Source: Taiwanofungus camphoratus
Taxonomy: Eukaryota; Basidiomycota; Agaricomycetes; Polyporales; Taiwanofungaceae
Length of the DNA: 64,000 nucleotides
NCBI GenBank assembly: GCA_003999685.1
Contig: CP021221.1
Location: forward strand, 1,860,001 to 1,924,000
Reading direction: 5' to 3'
Part shown: positions 31,563 to 43,347 of the stretch, piece by piece
Layout of the letters: the number at the start of each line of letters is the position of its first letter
Position numbering within the stretch: position 1 is the first letter of the stretch
Translations under genes and position numbers: made by a program
Notes under the pieces: generated by a model
Told to the model about the DNA's origin: nothing
Databases searched by the model: none
What the model saw: only the letters and a program-made list of their open reading frames with translations

Positions 31563-34500
31563 TTATACAACGCTGTATCTGCCAGCAGTGGCAGTCGGAT
31601 TCCGCATCTCGGCCTGTAAAGCAGCCGCAGAAGCCTCGACAAGAAGACGTTTAATCTCCCGTACTGCTTGCTCCACCTACGAAGGAAAATTCATCCAGTG
31701 ATCAGCTTTCCCCATTAGCACAAGAATGCTGAGGACATACCCTCCACTCCTCATTGGATTCAATAAGTAAATGCAGCTTCGGCGGGCCTTCCGGAGGTGG
31801 TTCCTTGCCTGATTCGTAGTATATACCTGATGAACCGTATAAGCAACATAAGACAGCCAATTTAACTAAGACTCACCTTTGTTGGTGACAGAAGCACCTG
31901 TCATGTCGATGAGCTATACAACAAGCGTCAGCCAGTGGCAAAAAAACGAGACAGACGCCACGCACCTGAACCATGGTCTCCTTGTTCGTAACACGCCACC
32001 TGGCCTTCTGTGGGTAATCGTTGATTGGTATTATGGCATGGAACTCGGTCGCGTCTGCACTCGACTTCTTCCCGGAGAGATCTTCGTGCTGCAGCTGTGA
32101 CTGGGCAACTAATTTATGCGCTCTGAGCTGAGCATTGAGTTTGGCAACCACGCTGACTGCTTGCTTGTGCGCAGCGGTGTCCTTGCCTGCACGTGCGGCA
32201 GCCTCCTCGGCCGCACGCAGCGAGCTCTGAATCTTTTCCTCTTCCTTCGCTTGAGCGAGACGCCTGGCTGCGGCCGCGGCGCCCGCGACACCCAGTTGGC
32301 CTTTAGAGGAATCGGGTGCTGGACCGCGCTTGACTTCGACCTTGAAGCTGCCGAAGGTCATATCGTCTGTTACAGTGGTTGTCTTGGCAGCAGGCTCCTC
32401 GACCTTCTCGTCTTCGGGTTCGCCGTATGCTTTACGTTCAGCCTTCTCCTTCGCATCACGCTCCTGATCCAGTCGATCCAGGCCTTTGCCACCGAAGCCA
32501 GAGCCTGCAACCTTGGCCTTGCCAGATTTAACTTTGTCAAGGAAGCCTGAAGACAGTGAGCCATCAGTGGAAGGGTGTATTGTATGCCGGCAACGCAAGG
32601 GGCTTACCGTTTGCCAAGTCTTCCAATTCTTTCGGGACAGCAGCATTACTAGCCTTCAAAGCTCTATAGATATCCACGGAATACCTATCTTGTTCGGGTG
32701 TGATGAAGGTGACACATGTCCCCTTATTGCCTGCTCTTCCAGTTCGACCAGCGCGGTGAACATAGTCTTCCATATGGTTCGGCGCATCGTGATTGATAAC
32801 CAGCTTCAGCTGCTTCACGTCCAGACCTCGCGCAGCGACCGAAGTCGCGATGACAATAGGAACGACGCCAGATTTGAAATCAGCAATAGTTTGGTCACGG
32901 TCTACCTGATCCTTGCCACCATGTAGAGACATACATAAATACCCCTTTCGCATCAGTTCTCGAAGAAGATTGTCCGCAGCTTCCTGTCTGTCGACGAAAA
33001 TTAGCGTCCGACTTTCAGGATCCTCGTTATATGTCTGCCCAAGGATCTCCAACAGACGATTGAACTTAGTGTCCTCATCGCGAACTTCGACGATCTGGTC
33101 AATCTCCGCTGCAACAACTGATCGACCACCAACCGTGATCTCCAGAGGTTTGCGCAAAATTTTGCGAGCAAGAGAGTCCATCTGACGTGGAAAGGTGGCC
33201 GAGAAGAGGACTGTCTGGCGGTCGGGCCGAATGTTGTTAACGATTTTCATCACTTGAGGTTCAAAACCCATGTCAAACATACGGTCGGCTTCATCGAGTA
33301 CGAGGTAGGTCACGCGTTTGAGGTTAGTCACACGACCCGAGTTGGCAGTCAGTAAGTCTATCATGCGGCCTGGGGTACACACTATGATTTCTGCCCCTTT
33401 CTTCATTTCCGCGATTTGGTCCTTAATAGGAGAGCCTCCGTATGCACAAACAGCCTAGTATGCATAATGAATACAACAAGGCGAATAACGAGTATAAGCA
33501 AAACACTCACCCGAAGACCTAGGACTCGCAGAAACGGCTTACATTCCCTATGAATCTGGACCGCCAACTCACGAGTAGGGGTCATGACCACAGCGACAGG
33601 GCCTTCCATTTGCTCAAGTGGACGTTGATCCTTTATGTGTCGGAAAAGCGGTAAAAGGAAGGCAATAGTTTTGCCAGAACCAGTCTTAGCTACACCAATA
33701 ACATCTCTGCCGGACATGATGGCGGGAATTGCTTGAGCTTGGATAGGTGTGGGGGCTGTGTAATTTAACTTCTTTATAACATCCAGGCTGCAATGGGAAG
33801 ATGCTTAGACAATCCGTAAAATTCACAAAGCAAAGACTTACCAGCTGGCTGGTAAACCGAAGTGACTCCATTTTGTGACGGGCCTTGGGCAGTCAACACC
33901 ACGGATCTTTATACCGTCAAGCTCAAGCCTCAATAAATCGGCTTCTTCGTCAGTCATAGTAGCAATATCAGGAGGAGCTGTATAAAACTCCTTGCGGAAA
34001 GGCTCGTAAGCAATCCGGGAATGATCAACGGCAGCCAGATCTTTCTTCTTCGCCTTCTTCGCAGCAAGAGCTAATATATCTTCTGGGTTTAGGTCTGTGG
34101 CATCTAATTCGTCCAACTCGGGCCCATCGACATTCTCATCGGTTCCATCTTCCATCATGTTGTTGTCCAGTCGAATGCGAGCATTGCTATTGGCCTTCAT
34201 CTTCTTTAGGTCTTCCATGTTGACCTTCTTTACTTCCTCCTTGACACCGCTCATGAACGCATCCAACGGATCAACGTCGTCTTCATCCTCGTCCATGTCA
34301 TTTTTGGCCTTCCCTTGATCAACCCCGTTCGTCTCTTCATCGTCATCATCCACCTCAAGATCACCTACACTCGCCTGACCATCCACCATAGACATGTCGA
34401 CTTCAGGCAAGTCTAGGGTTTGGAGTTTGTGTTTCGTTTCGACGGAATCGTCAAGGGCGCTGTTGGTCAATTTCGACGTTTTGAGTAGATCAGGTTTTAA

Positions 34501-35153
34501 TGGAAGACCCTTAAGTCCAAGACCACCGAGGGCCGCGCGATTCAGCTGAACCGTTGTCTTGTCCGACGTAACGGCCGGAACTAGTGCGGAAGTGATCAAG
34601 TGGTATGAAATCTCGAATAAAAGACATAATAACAGACATGCGCACCTGGTACAGACTTCCCTGCCAAAGCCATGGCTTTGGCCTTCGCTTCATCGAGGGC
34701 CTTTTTTGCTTCTCGTTCTTTCTTCCACGCTTCGATCCTAGCGCGTTTCGCTTTCAGCTTCTCATCCTCGACCGGGGGTGTCTCGGCTTTCGCTTCAGTC
34801 GGCGGCGGAGCTCGCGCTGGTGAGGCAAGTTTCCTATCGCGCTCACCGCGCTCTCTTGACCTTGAACGACGGCGGTGGGGGTCGTCGCGGTGATCCCTTC
34901 GCCTGTCATCGCGGTACCGGTCATCCCTATACCTGTGGTCTCTATCTCGGTCTCTGTCTCTGTCACGATCTCGTTCCCTGTCTCTGTCCCTGTCACGGTC
35001 TCTGTCCCTGTCTCTATCGTCGTCGTACCTCGATCTAGTAGGCCTTTGGGTATGGCGCCTGGTCGGCGACGGAGACCGCGGTGAAGAGCGGTGAGAAGGT
35101 CTTACCCTCTTATTCGGAGTATCCGGTGTGTGTGATCTATCCCGTCGCGCCAT
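31563..35153 (-). CDS. PRP5: DEAD-box pre-mRNA splicing helicase Prp5/DDX46
   Basis: Acts in the nucleus to load U2 snRNP on the branch site. The N-terminus is an RS/RD-rich tract (34.8-35.15 kb; [10 protein letters not shown] then Arg-Asp repeats), followed by a Lys/Ala/Glu coiled segment and an acidic linker containing the Prp5-specific DPLDAFM. The helicase core has Q motif ([11 protein letters not shown]), motif I AKTGSGKT, Ia [14 protein letters not shown] ([16 protein letters not shown]), III SAT ([10 protein letters not shown]), [11 protein letters not shown] and [12 protein letters not shown]. The C-terminus has the Prp5 tail with a KH-like end ([16 protein letters not shown] ... [19 protein letters not shown]) and stops at 31563. 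Several introns; start ATG 35153. Confidence 0.95.
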
Positions 35154-35355
35154 CGAGATAAGAAACCGTTAGGGAAGCGGCCGCAATGAGAATCGACTGA
35201 GAAAGATGAGAGTGGAAGACGAGAAAGTCGGATACGTGTTTGTGATTATTTTGAAACTTCCCGAAATGGAAGTGCTTACGTATGTTTGACCCAGTCGCGA
35301 TCGAGCGGAGCCGCGCCGGCTGCGCGATCAGTAGGCGGGTCCACCAACCTCTGTC
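35154..35355. promoter_or_regulatory. Bidirectional promoter of PRP5 and PI31
   Basis: 202 bp between two start codons in opposite directions. It contains GC-rich CGATCG/GCGCGC patches but not the GACGCGTC octamer seen at the core proteasome genes. Confidence 0.45.
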
Positions 35356-36505
35356 ATGACTGTCATGACTTCCAACATACTTGACCCTTCTGCACTGATC
35401 TCAGCTCTTCCAGGTGTCCTACCGCCGACAAAACAGAGGCTCGAGTCTCCTCAGGATGGCTTGGCTGCTCTCATTCACACTGCAATGGTTGCTCTGGGAT
35501 TTCGATTGATTGCGGTCGACGAATCCTCCCCTGCGCGCACGATTTTGAATAGCGTTCTTCCTGACGAATGGAACCAACATGGTCCCAGTAATTTTACGTT
35601 CAGATACAGACACGAGCAGAGCAGTCTCGAGTTCCTCGTGAAAGTAGTCAAACTGGGCTCTCGAACTTTGATCAATTCAATCGCTGTCGAAGTAAGTCGT
35701 TGAATTTAAAGTTCCTGTTCCTTACCTCATCGCTCTGTTGTTCAGAGCGATAAAGCCGCCTCCATGGATATCGCAACAAATGACTTCGTTTCACCTTCCT
35801 TTTTTCCTCGTGATCTCGGTGCCGCCGAGGCGCAACCTCTCGTCCACGGTTTTATCTCTTCCAACCGAATTGCAGATCTCATGTCTCAATTCAAGCTTAC
35901 TACGGTCCAGAAGCTGGTCCCTGGTCTTCGCAAAGAAGGCTATACCGAGCAGTCAACAGACTCGTCTACAAACGCCGGCGCTAGCCAGCCCAGGACTGAA
36001 GTCCCCCCTCCCGTACGACCGCAGCCAAACGACCCTCCCTACCCTCCGGATCGTTCAACGCCGTATAATCCTCCCTACAATCCACTTGAGATTGGCAGAC
36101 GGGATCTAGACCCGTTCCCGCGCAACCCATTTGCACCACCGTCGCTGTTTCCGGAAAACGGAGGCGACGGCATGTTCGTGGGCCCGAATCATCCCATCTT
36201 TGGCGGTGGTTTGAGAGGACAGGGACCTGGAGGGAGGGGCCCTTGGGGAGGCGATGGCTTCCTGCCACCCATGGGGGCCCCTCCAGGTGCTCGATTTGAC
36301 CCTGTCGGACCTCGTCTGGGTCCATTCGGTGGGCCACTGCCAGGAAGGGGCCCTCTTGGAGGCAGTGGCAGGGGAATGCCAGGCGGCGGAAACATGCGTG
36401 ATCCTGACCCTGACGAGTTCATGCCACCTGGAACGGTAAGTAGACTTCTGATAGTATGATTGTCAGCTAACCGGACGTCTTTGATAGGGAGATATGTTTA
36501 TGTGA
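35356..36505 (+). CDS. FUB1: Proteasome regulator PI31 (Fub1/PSMF1)
   Basis: Binds the 20S proteasome and influences its activity and transport. Exons 35356-35691, 35746-36435, 36488-36505. The N-terminal PI31 fold spans residues about 10-170: DGLAALIHTAMVALGFRLIA, FTFRYRHEQSSLEFLVKVV, DFVSPSFFPRDL, NRIADLMSQFKLTTVQKLV. The C-terminus is Pro/Gly/Arg-rich (GRGPWGGDGF, PFGGPLPGRGPLG) and ends DPDPDEFMPPGTGDMFM, equivalent to the DPDHLPPPGYDDMY-type tail of PI31 that enters the core particle. The final exon codes only GDMFM. A Met at 35365 is an alternative start. Confidence 0.85.
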
Positions 36506-36861
36506 GAGAAGATATAACATTGTAACGGAAGACGACGCGTGCATCATGTACAATTAGCTCTCAGTTATTGTAGCAATGTGACATTCTGTGATACGTACGG
36601 GCGCTTTGATATTCGGAAATGTTTCCTTTCCTTGCGTACTGTCGCCATCCAGGAGTCAACAGTATGGTGTCAATGTCGGCCTATTCAAGTTGGCCTAACG
36701 CATACCACTGTCACATGCTTACCACAAAACTTGCCAAAACAGGACATGTGTGATACACCGTTCCCGAGCAATGGCCCGGGGCCACGGTCGCAGTGCAGTG
36801 TTTCGGTATAAATCCTTGAACATCCCAACACTTTCTGCGCCACTACCTCCTTTGTCCCAAC
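36506..36861. other. Intergenic, nothing recognised
   Basis: 356 bp between PI31 and the next gene. Only short frames; probably the promoter of the downstream gene. Confidence 0.45.
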
Positions 36862-37805
36862 ATGTCGTCCTCACCCAGAACCCGTCTGCCTCCATCCACC
36901 TCTCCGACGCGTCCTCGCAAGCCTGTGGTCCCGCACGGCTTCATTGCACCACCGAAACCTCGACAAATACCGAAGATGACAGTCCGTGAACTGCGGGATC
37001 TGCATGCGCGTAATGCCAGAATTCTAGCGGCCCCGTTAGTTTCCTGCTACTGATACGTTTTCAGCTAGTCTAACGGTCAATTCAGTACAGCATCCACATC
37101 CGCGTCCGTCCAGAAACTGTCTGCTCAGCAGGCCGAGATTGAAGCTCGCTTGGTTGAATTGGTGGGAGTGGAGACTATACAGAACCAGCTCGAGCAAACT
37201 AAGATCGATGATGAAGAAGCTATGAACGTTGACTCAAGCCCGCAGCAGCCGCCACAAGTTCGAGCGATAGACACGAAGCGAAGGGCTTTGGCTAGATTCG
37301 TATGCTCCATCCTTGCGGTATCTGATGCAACACTTAGAGGCCATTTTATCCTTAGGCTCCCAAAATTACCAGTAGAAATCCCAACGACGACAGCTTTACG
37401 TTTGAGGAGGCTGTCAGGATTGAGCAAGAAGCTCACGCGCGAGATCTCAAGCGACAACAAGAGCTAGAAGAGAGAAAACGGCGGCAAGGAGTCCCTATCC
37501 GTGGTGAGGTCTTAACAAGACATGAGCGAGAAGCTCGGATGTGGGCATTCATGTGGGCCCTCATGCCGTTCCCAATTACGTTTGAAGCAGCTAAATTGCT
37601 ATATAGGAGTTACAAACCCACAGAGTCCGATCTGGAGGACGACGATGAAGACGAGGATGGCGATGATCCATCGACATGGTTTGAAGATGATCAGGATGAC
37701 GGTCGCAAAGGCCAGAATATAGTAGAGCCAGATGACGAAGATATCTCTCACATCATACGAATCGACGACAGCAGGATTCCCTATTCGTTACCACGAGAAG
37801 AGTGA
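36862..37805 (+). CDS. Unrecognised nuclear-type protein with acidic C-terminus
   Basis: Starts MSSSPRTRLPPSTSPTRPRK (basic, SP-rich). Exon 1 ends near 37034 and exon 2 covers about 37087-37302. Exon 3 begins about 37358 and reads in one frame to the stop at 37805. Content: MTVRELRDLHARNARILAAP, a coiled segment (SAQQAEIEARLVELVGVETI), a Lys/Glu/Arg helix (RIEQEAHARDLKRQQELEER), then HEREARMWAFMWALMPFPIT and an acidic tail (DLEDDDEDEDGDD). The composition suggests a nuclear or chromatin factor, but I do not recognise the family. Convergent with the following gene, 132 bp apart. Confidence 0.6.
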
Positions 37806-37937
37806 GGGGTCATTACGCAGTCGTATCGGCGATGTAGGAGCTAGTGCGGGACATTACAGGCGTGCAAGGGCATGAAGGTAGCATAAGATGAGCAGACAGC
37901 AGAATACGTTCAAATATATGTAGGACTAGATGTGCCT

Positions 37938-40900
37938 CTAACGGGCGTGCACCGGGCAACTCCGCCCTCGTTGAAGCCAAGACGATAAACAAGCTTGGAT
38001 AAGGAGCATTGGTCAATCCAATAAGTACAAGCCAACTCAGCGTGCGCACCGTTGTGAAAGCTGCATAGACAACTTAGTCGAGCAACAGTAGAACCTAGTA
38101 TACTTCTTAAGCGACAATCTTGTAGAGAGGATCACGAAGGCCTACCTTTCACGAACTCCTCAAGGCAAATTACACCTAAGTAATGGAAGTGAAGTGAAGA
38201 AACACGTTGATCATTCTAGGTCACGATGACTCACATTCAACGCCAATCAAAGCACTCTCTCCTGGTAGCTTATATACCAGATATTTTGCCGTCTGGGGAG
38301 GTGTCGCATTGCCGCCTTCCAAACAATTCTTGACATGCGCTTCCTGCTCTGAAGCAGGGCCAAGATCTGCAAGGTTTGTATTGCAGACAGGGCATCTAAG
38401 TAGGGATTAGGCCATGCTCCGGCAGGTAACGTAGAGGCTAGACTTACTCAGCCAAGTCACTTAGTTGTGAGCTCGATTGACCGCTCGAGGGACTGGGAAT
38501 GGTCAACCTGCCTTGATCAATTACTATGCGCTCCATTGACGTGGTCCACGCGGTACGCAAGCCGTTAGGCACACTCGCAGTGACCTCTTCATAACACGAG
38601 CGACACACTCGTTGCTGTGAGGGTGCTTGAACCATCTCAGGGAAAGATGGATCATGTACTACATCAAAGGGGTCAAGGAGTGTCCTGTAGGAGGAACATC
38701 GGTCGCAGAAAATGCGGCCACATCGGCGGCAATGCTGACAATGACTTTCAGGACCTTTGGGAGCACGAACTGCAACATTAACTCACATGCTGAGTAAGGT
38801 TGGGCATTAGTATACAGATCTATACAATTAGATCGTGAACTTACCCTTCGAGTCAGGAAGTTGAATCTACGACCGCAATCACGGCACTGACTGACAGTCT
38901 CGTCTCTTTCCCATTGAGTATGGACTGGATGAGGCGTGGGGGGAGTCCATCTGGGCGTAAGGACCTTCTGGGGAGCTTCATGAGTTGGAACACGAAAGTC
39001 AGGGGCTTGCGAGAGATGAGAAGTCAAGTCTGTAGGTGCTCTAGATGTACCGGGCCGATAAAAGTAGTCTGTCGATGAAGATCGTATTGACGGCGGTCGA
39101 GGAGTATCGTCAGTCGAAGCACCCGGATAATGAAATTCATCATCAGAATCCTCATCATATAGCTCATCATCCTCTGGGTTGCACAGTATCAGTACATTGA
39201 GACATCGGTGTTCGTGAAAACTATCAAAAAGTATGACTCACCATCTCCAGAAATAAGGAGACCCTGTGCATCAGCAGATGATCTTTTTCTCTCCAGTTCT
39301 CTGGTATACGCGTTAAGCAAGACCTCTGCCTGAGTTTTGCGCTCCATGTCATCATCACCTGCGAAAATGAGTATCGTATCTAGATATGCTGGGAAGGCTT
39401 TTACCTATAATGCCTTGTTTGAGTTCTGTGGTAGCGCGCTCTAGCTTAGCTATAACACGTCGGGCCTCGAGCGCTGAACTAATCCCATTGGTTGAATCCG
39501 CATCCCCATACTGTGTGCCCGCTAGGTAGCGCGCGCGAGCTACGTAGTCCTGCGCAGATGACATACTCCGCGCGATACCCAACTCCTGGCCTTCACCGTC
39601 CCCGAAATCGCTTCCATCGTCTTCGACATAAGGAATCAACGAACCGTCTGCCGCTAGATGATACATAGCTCCATCCGGTTGAAGGAAGGGTAACGGAGGT
39701 ATGTCCAGCCTCCGCCGCATTACTCGAACCCAGCGCCGACGTCTGACCCAAGTCTGCGAACTCAGGGAGTCGCGACGTGAGCTCGAGCTCGAGCTTGCAG
39801 CACTGTTACTCCGAGATCTGCCGGTACCGAGACCGGCTGTAATTGCACCGTTACCATCGAGGAGGCGCTCAAGTTGAAGAGACTGTTCCGCTGTCCATTG
39901 ATCATCAGCATCATCGAAAGCATGAGCATACTGCCAGCCGTCATCTGCGTCTACTCCGGGATGCGTTACATCGAGGGCCCAGTCTGACCTGGTGCAAGGA
40001 TGTGAGCTGCATCACTGACTTAAGAGGCCAGAAGGCACTACAGAAAGCTTACAGCCAGAAATGACTCCTCTCTGCACCTTCTCTGGACGAGCCCGGTCTA
40101 GGCAACGTCCAAGGATCTTCCCGTAGCGGTAATTGCACATCGCTGCGCCAGGCAGGCACTTCTTTCCTCCCCGTCCTCTCTTCTTGCACGGACAATCGAA
40201 GCTCGAAGGGTGCTCTACGGCCGCGTCTACCTAGTCCTGACGCGGAGAACTTAGGTCGGCCGCCCGACACCGCGAGCGTTTTCAGTCGCATGTCGAGTCG
40301 CTGATTCTCGTATAGAACAAGGGGAACAGTGGTATGTACAGCCAGCAGATTGTACGGCGTATGGGAACCACCATGCCATTGTTCAACTTCCGTTTTTTGG
40401 AGTACCTGATTGATATTAATCCAAATTTTTGACATACCGACGTGACGTTCGTTCGAAACGTACCTCACATATCCAAATTTCAAAGACCGCTGCGGCTGCA
40501 TCATATGCAGTCTCGCCCCAATTATTTCTGACAAAAGGATCGGCGTTTTGTTTAGTGAGAAGATATAATACAACAGGTAGGTGGCCTTTGGATGCAGCAT
40601 TCACTGACAGAGACGACGACTGTCAGCGAATAGTAAATGCATTGGCATGTGGATTGAAAACGCACTGAGAGGTGTCCAACCACCTTTACTTTTGATGTCA
40701 ATTCCACGAACACCATCGACATTCGAGGCTGCATCCCCATGTTCGCAAAGCCACCTCACGATATCCAGATATCCCTGTAGAATATGAGATTGGCCCGTCA
40801 TGGCGCTATACTAAGAACTACCTTGGAGCAGGCGTTGTGCAACGCAGTCCATCCGTCCGCATCTTGCGCTTGAACATCTGCTCTGTCTGGTAACAAATAT

Positions 40901-41477
40901 GTGATAATGGAGAGATGTCCATGCAACGCAGCTTTGTGCAATGCCGTCTATCTCTGAGAGTAAGCGCAACATAGGGAGTTGATAAGTACCTCGCTTCACA
41001 GACTAACCTCGCCTTCCCGGTCCTCAATATCAGGCATAGCTCCACATTCTTCCACCACTGAGTACCATAGAGATCAAGAGAGGGACACGCACGTGTTGTA
41101 AAACACGTACACCACTTCACAATGTTCAAATATCCTCTGCTAGAAGCCGCATGCAGAGCAGTGAGACCAGTACGAGGGGAAGCATCGTTGGCAAGAGCGA
41201 AGGATTCGATATCGCCGGACTGAATCACGTTCCTGAAGACATTTTGCACCCGCTTCAATTCTCCTGAAACAGCCGCTGCATGAAGAGCCTCTAGGTCGGC
41301 AGGTGAAGGGGGGTTCTTGGTCGGGATCGGGGATGCAGCGACTGAGAGTGATTGTGGCTTCATTTCTGCTATCGGAGGATGATCGGGAGTGCCAGGGTAG
41401 ACAAATTCTGCCTCTTCGGGCGGATCCAGCGACGCGCCAGGGTAGACGAATTCCTCGTCGTCAGAGTCTTCACGCAT
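37938..41477 (-). CDS. Ankyrin repeat - DysF - FYVE - RING protein, putative membrane-targeted E3 ligase
   Basis: One spliced frame of about 12-14 exons. The N-terminus has two copies of EFVYPG(A/T). Then come about five ankyrin repeats (TGLTALHAASSRGYLNIVKW, ETALHKAALHGHLSIITYLL, DGWTALHNACSKGYLDIVRW, GWTPLMNAASKGHLPVVLYL). Next is a DysF/Peroxin-like domain: VLYENQR at its start, LSDWALDVTHPGVDADDGWQ in the middle, WVRRRRWVRVMRRRL at its end. A third YPGAS motif follows, and then a FYVE finger (CRDCGRRFNFLT, RRHHCRRCG, CDRCSS) that should bind PI3P on endosomes or vacuole. The C-terminus is a RING (CVICLEEF ... CSFHNACLSSWL ... CPVH). Yeast Pib1 pairs FYVE with RING; the ankyrin and DysF parts are additional. 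The stop is at 37938. Confidence 0.82.
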
Positions 41478-43347
41478 TGTTGATGCGTGGGGGACGGGAG
41501 ATGCAGCAGTGCTTGCAATCCTGATCGTGATGTAAATAGTCGGACACGCTCATGCTACGATGAACTCGAGTAAAATTTATTAAGTAAAGCACTCACTCCT
41601 GTATCGTCCCTAGCAGGTATTTAGAATCACCATTCATGATCATCTCCAGCAAGACAGAGGTAACAAACGAGCAGCGCACCAAGCTCCCGCAGGCGTGACG
41701 GAAATAAACATTTTTGCTTACGTAAGGGTCCAGCACCTGTTTTGGAAACTCACCGCTAACTTGGCCTTTATTGAAGTACTCAATAATATACGTTGAGAAA
41801 TAACGCCAAATAGACGATGGCCGATCACTAGCACTACTGACACTACGTCTGATTGTACCCCGTGTCATGTAGATTCAATGTACAATCTTATACATCTCGG
41901 TGATCTAGACGATGCCCTTGTGAGGCTCTCCGTAGGGCGAATCTTCAGAGGCAAAAAGAAAAACGAACACCATTTTGTGAGAGCGCAACTCAGCCATCCT
42001 CTGAAGACGTCCAGCTGCATATCGAAAGCTCCCTAATCGATGACAAGATGGGCAGATCAGTACCCGCTACCAAACTGCACAACATGACTTGTACAGTATG
42101 GACAACCTTGCCGTACAGTCAGACCGACGCGTGGTATCTGAATGGTTTATCTGATAACGATAAACCAGCGTTCCTTCGTACTTGGGACTGGTGATAGCAA
42201 GTAGAACACCACAGACGTATTGATAAGGAACGGCGACATGAACATCACTCACAGTAAGTATTGAAGTTGATGCGGTGCTACGGCGGCACTAAAGGGCCAT
42301 CATGAGGTGACGATTAGGCGGACATAACTAGAACAGCTTCTGGACTGTCAGTTCTCGGACATGACTGAACTGAATGCAACTAGACCTGTAAGGATAAGAT
42401 TTTCACGAGTAATCGAAGAGCTGTATTGCATTTGAGATGTTATTAGACCTTCCTCTGGGCACGCTCGGTTTGGATGGAGAGTCGATTCCATTCAAATCAG
42501 CGATAGCCTTAGGTCCTTCGTCAAATCTACCATTTTACCGGCTCACTCCTTCCCCAAGGTGATACATCTCTGCGATGGAGTGTCAGATGTCTGTATCAAT
42601 GGCGCGGGGGTAAGTCTGTCAAAGGGGATGCGAAAATACGTCTGCGACACAGCTAAATTCAGAGCGAATCGGGCCATAGGGGCCCTTCAAAGACAGCCTG
42701 CTGTGAACATAACAATCACTTCCCACAGGACGGTTTCCTGAAGTCATGGAGAGTCGCATCCATATGCGATGGCACTGGGCTTGTGAAAAGAAAGTAAATG
42801 TAACTATTCTGCCGCTCGCCATCCATATACTCCGTTTGGATCAGCCTCATGGAATGGACAGACGCCAAACGTGAATTGGACTTGGGCGCGTATGACCCCT
42901 AGTCAAAATGGAAGAGCCACCTGGTCTCTCACAGTGTTCTCGTAGGTGCTATACCCACGTCTAGCGAACCAGTGGGAGTAACGGATGGAACTTGAACACA
43001 ATCAGTGAGAACGTAGCACGACTCGCAGAGTAAGACATGCCACCTGGCACTGCCTGGGTAGTCGAGTTAACCTCGCATCGTGATCCTGGGCATTGGTGGA
43101 TCAAATCGTTCAAACCAGCATGCTCGTCGCCTCCGGGTACATTTTCGCATTTGATACGTCTCCATGGGGCACAGCACACACGCCGAGATGAATTCCATGG
43201 AATGTTGACGCCATGGCTGTGTGAAAGTACCCACACCAGGCTCGCGTCAACCTTGCCTAATATGCGGGAAGCTTGTGCGATCAGGTTGACGGAAGATTTA
43301 CTTAACATGTAGTGGAATCTCAGTAGTACTGATCTGGAAGTGCATAA
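41478..43347. other. 1.9 kb gene-poor stretch
   Basis: Upstream of the ankyrin-FYVE gene and of BNA3. A minus frame at 41593-41868 (about 90 codons, SSIWRYFSTYIIEYFNKGQV) and a plus-strand coding-like patch at 42440-42560 (MLLDLPLGTLGLDGESIPFK) stand out, but neither extends into a recognisable gene. Possibly remains of a decayed gene. The rest shows nothing. Confidence 0.35.

Noticed and set aside
36189-36422. Minus-strand Pro/Gly/Arg-rich ORF
   Set aside because: Antisense shadow of the Gly/Pro-rich tail of PI31; a repetitive codon pattern makes the opposite strand open too.
42961-43308. Minus-strand ORF of 115 codons and its plus-strand counterpart at 43037-43312
   Set aside because: Both strands are open with no recognisable domain or splice partners; more likely chance.
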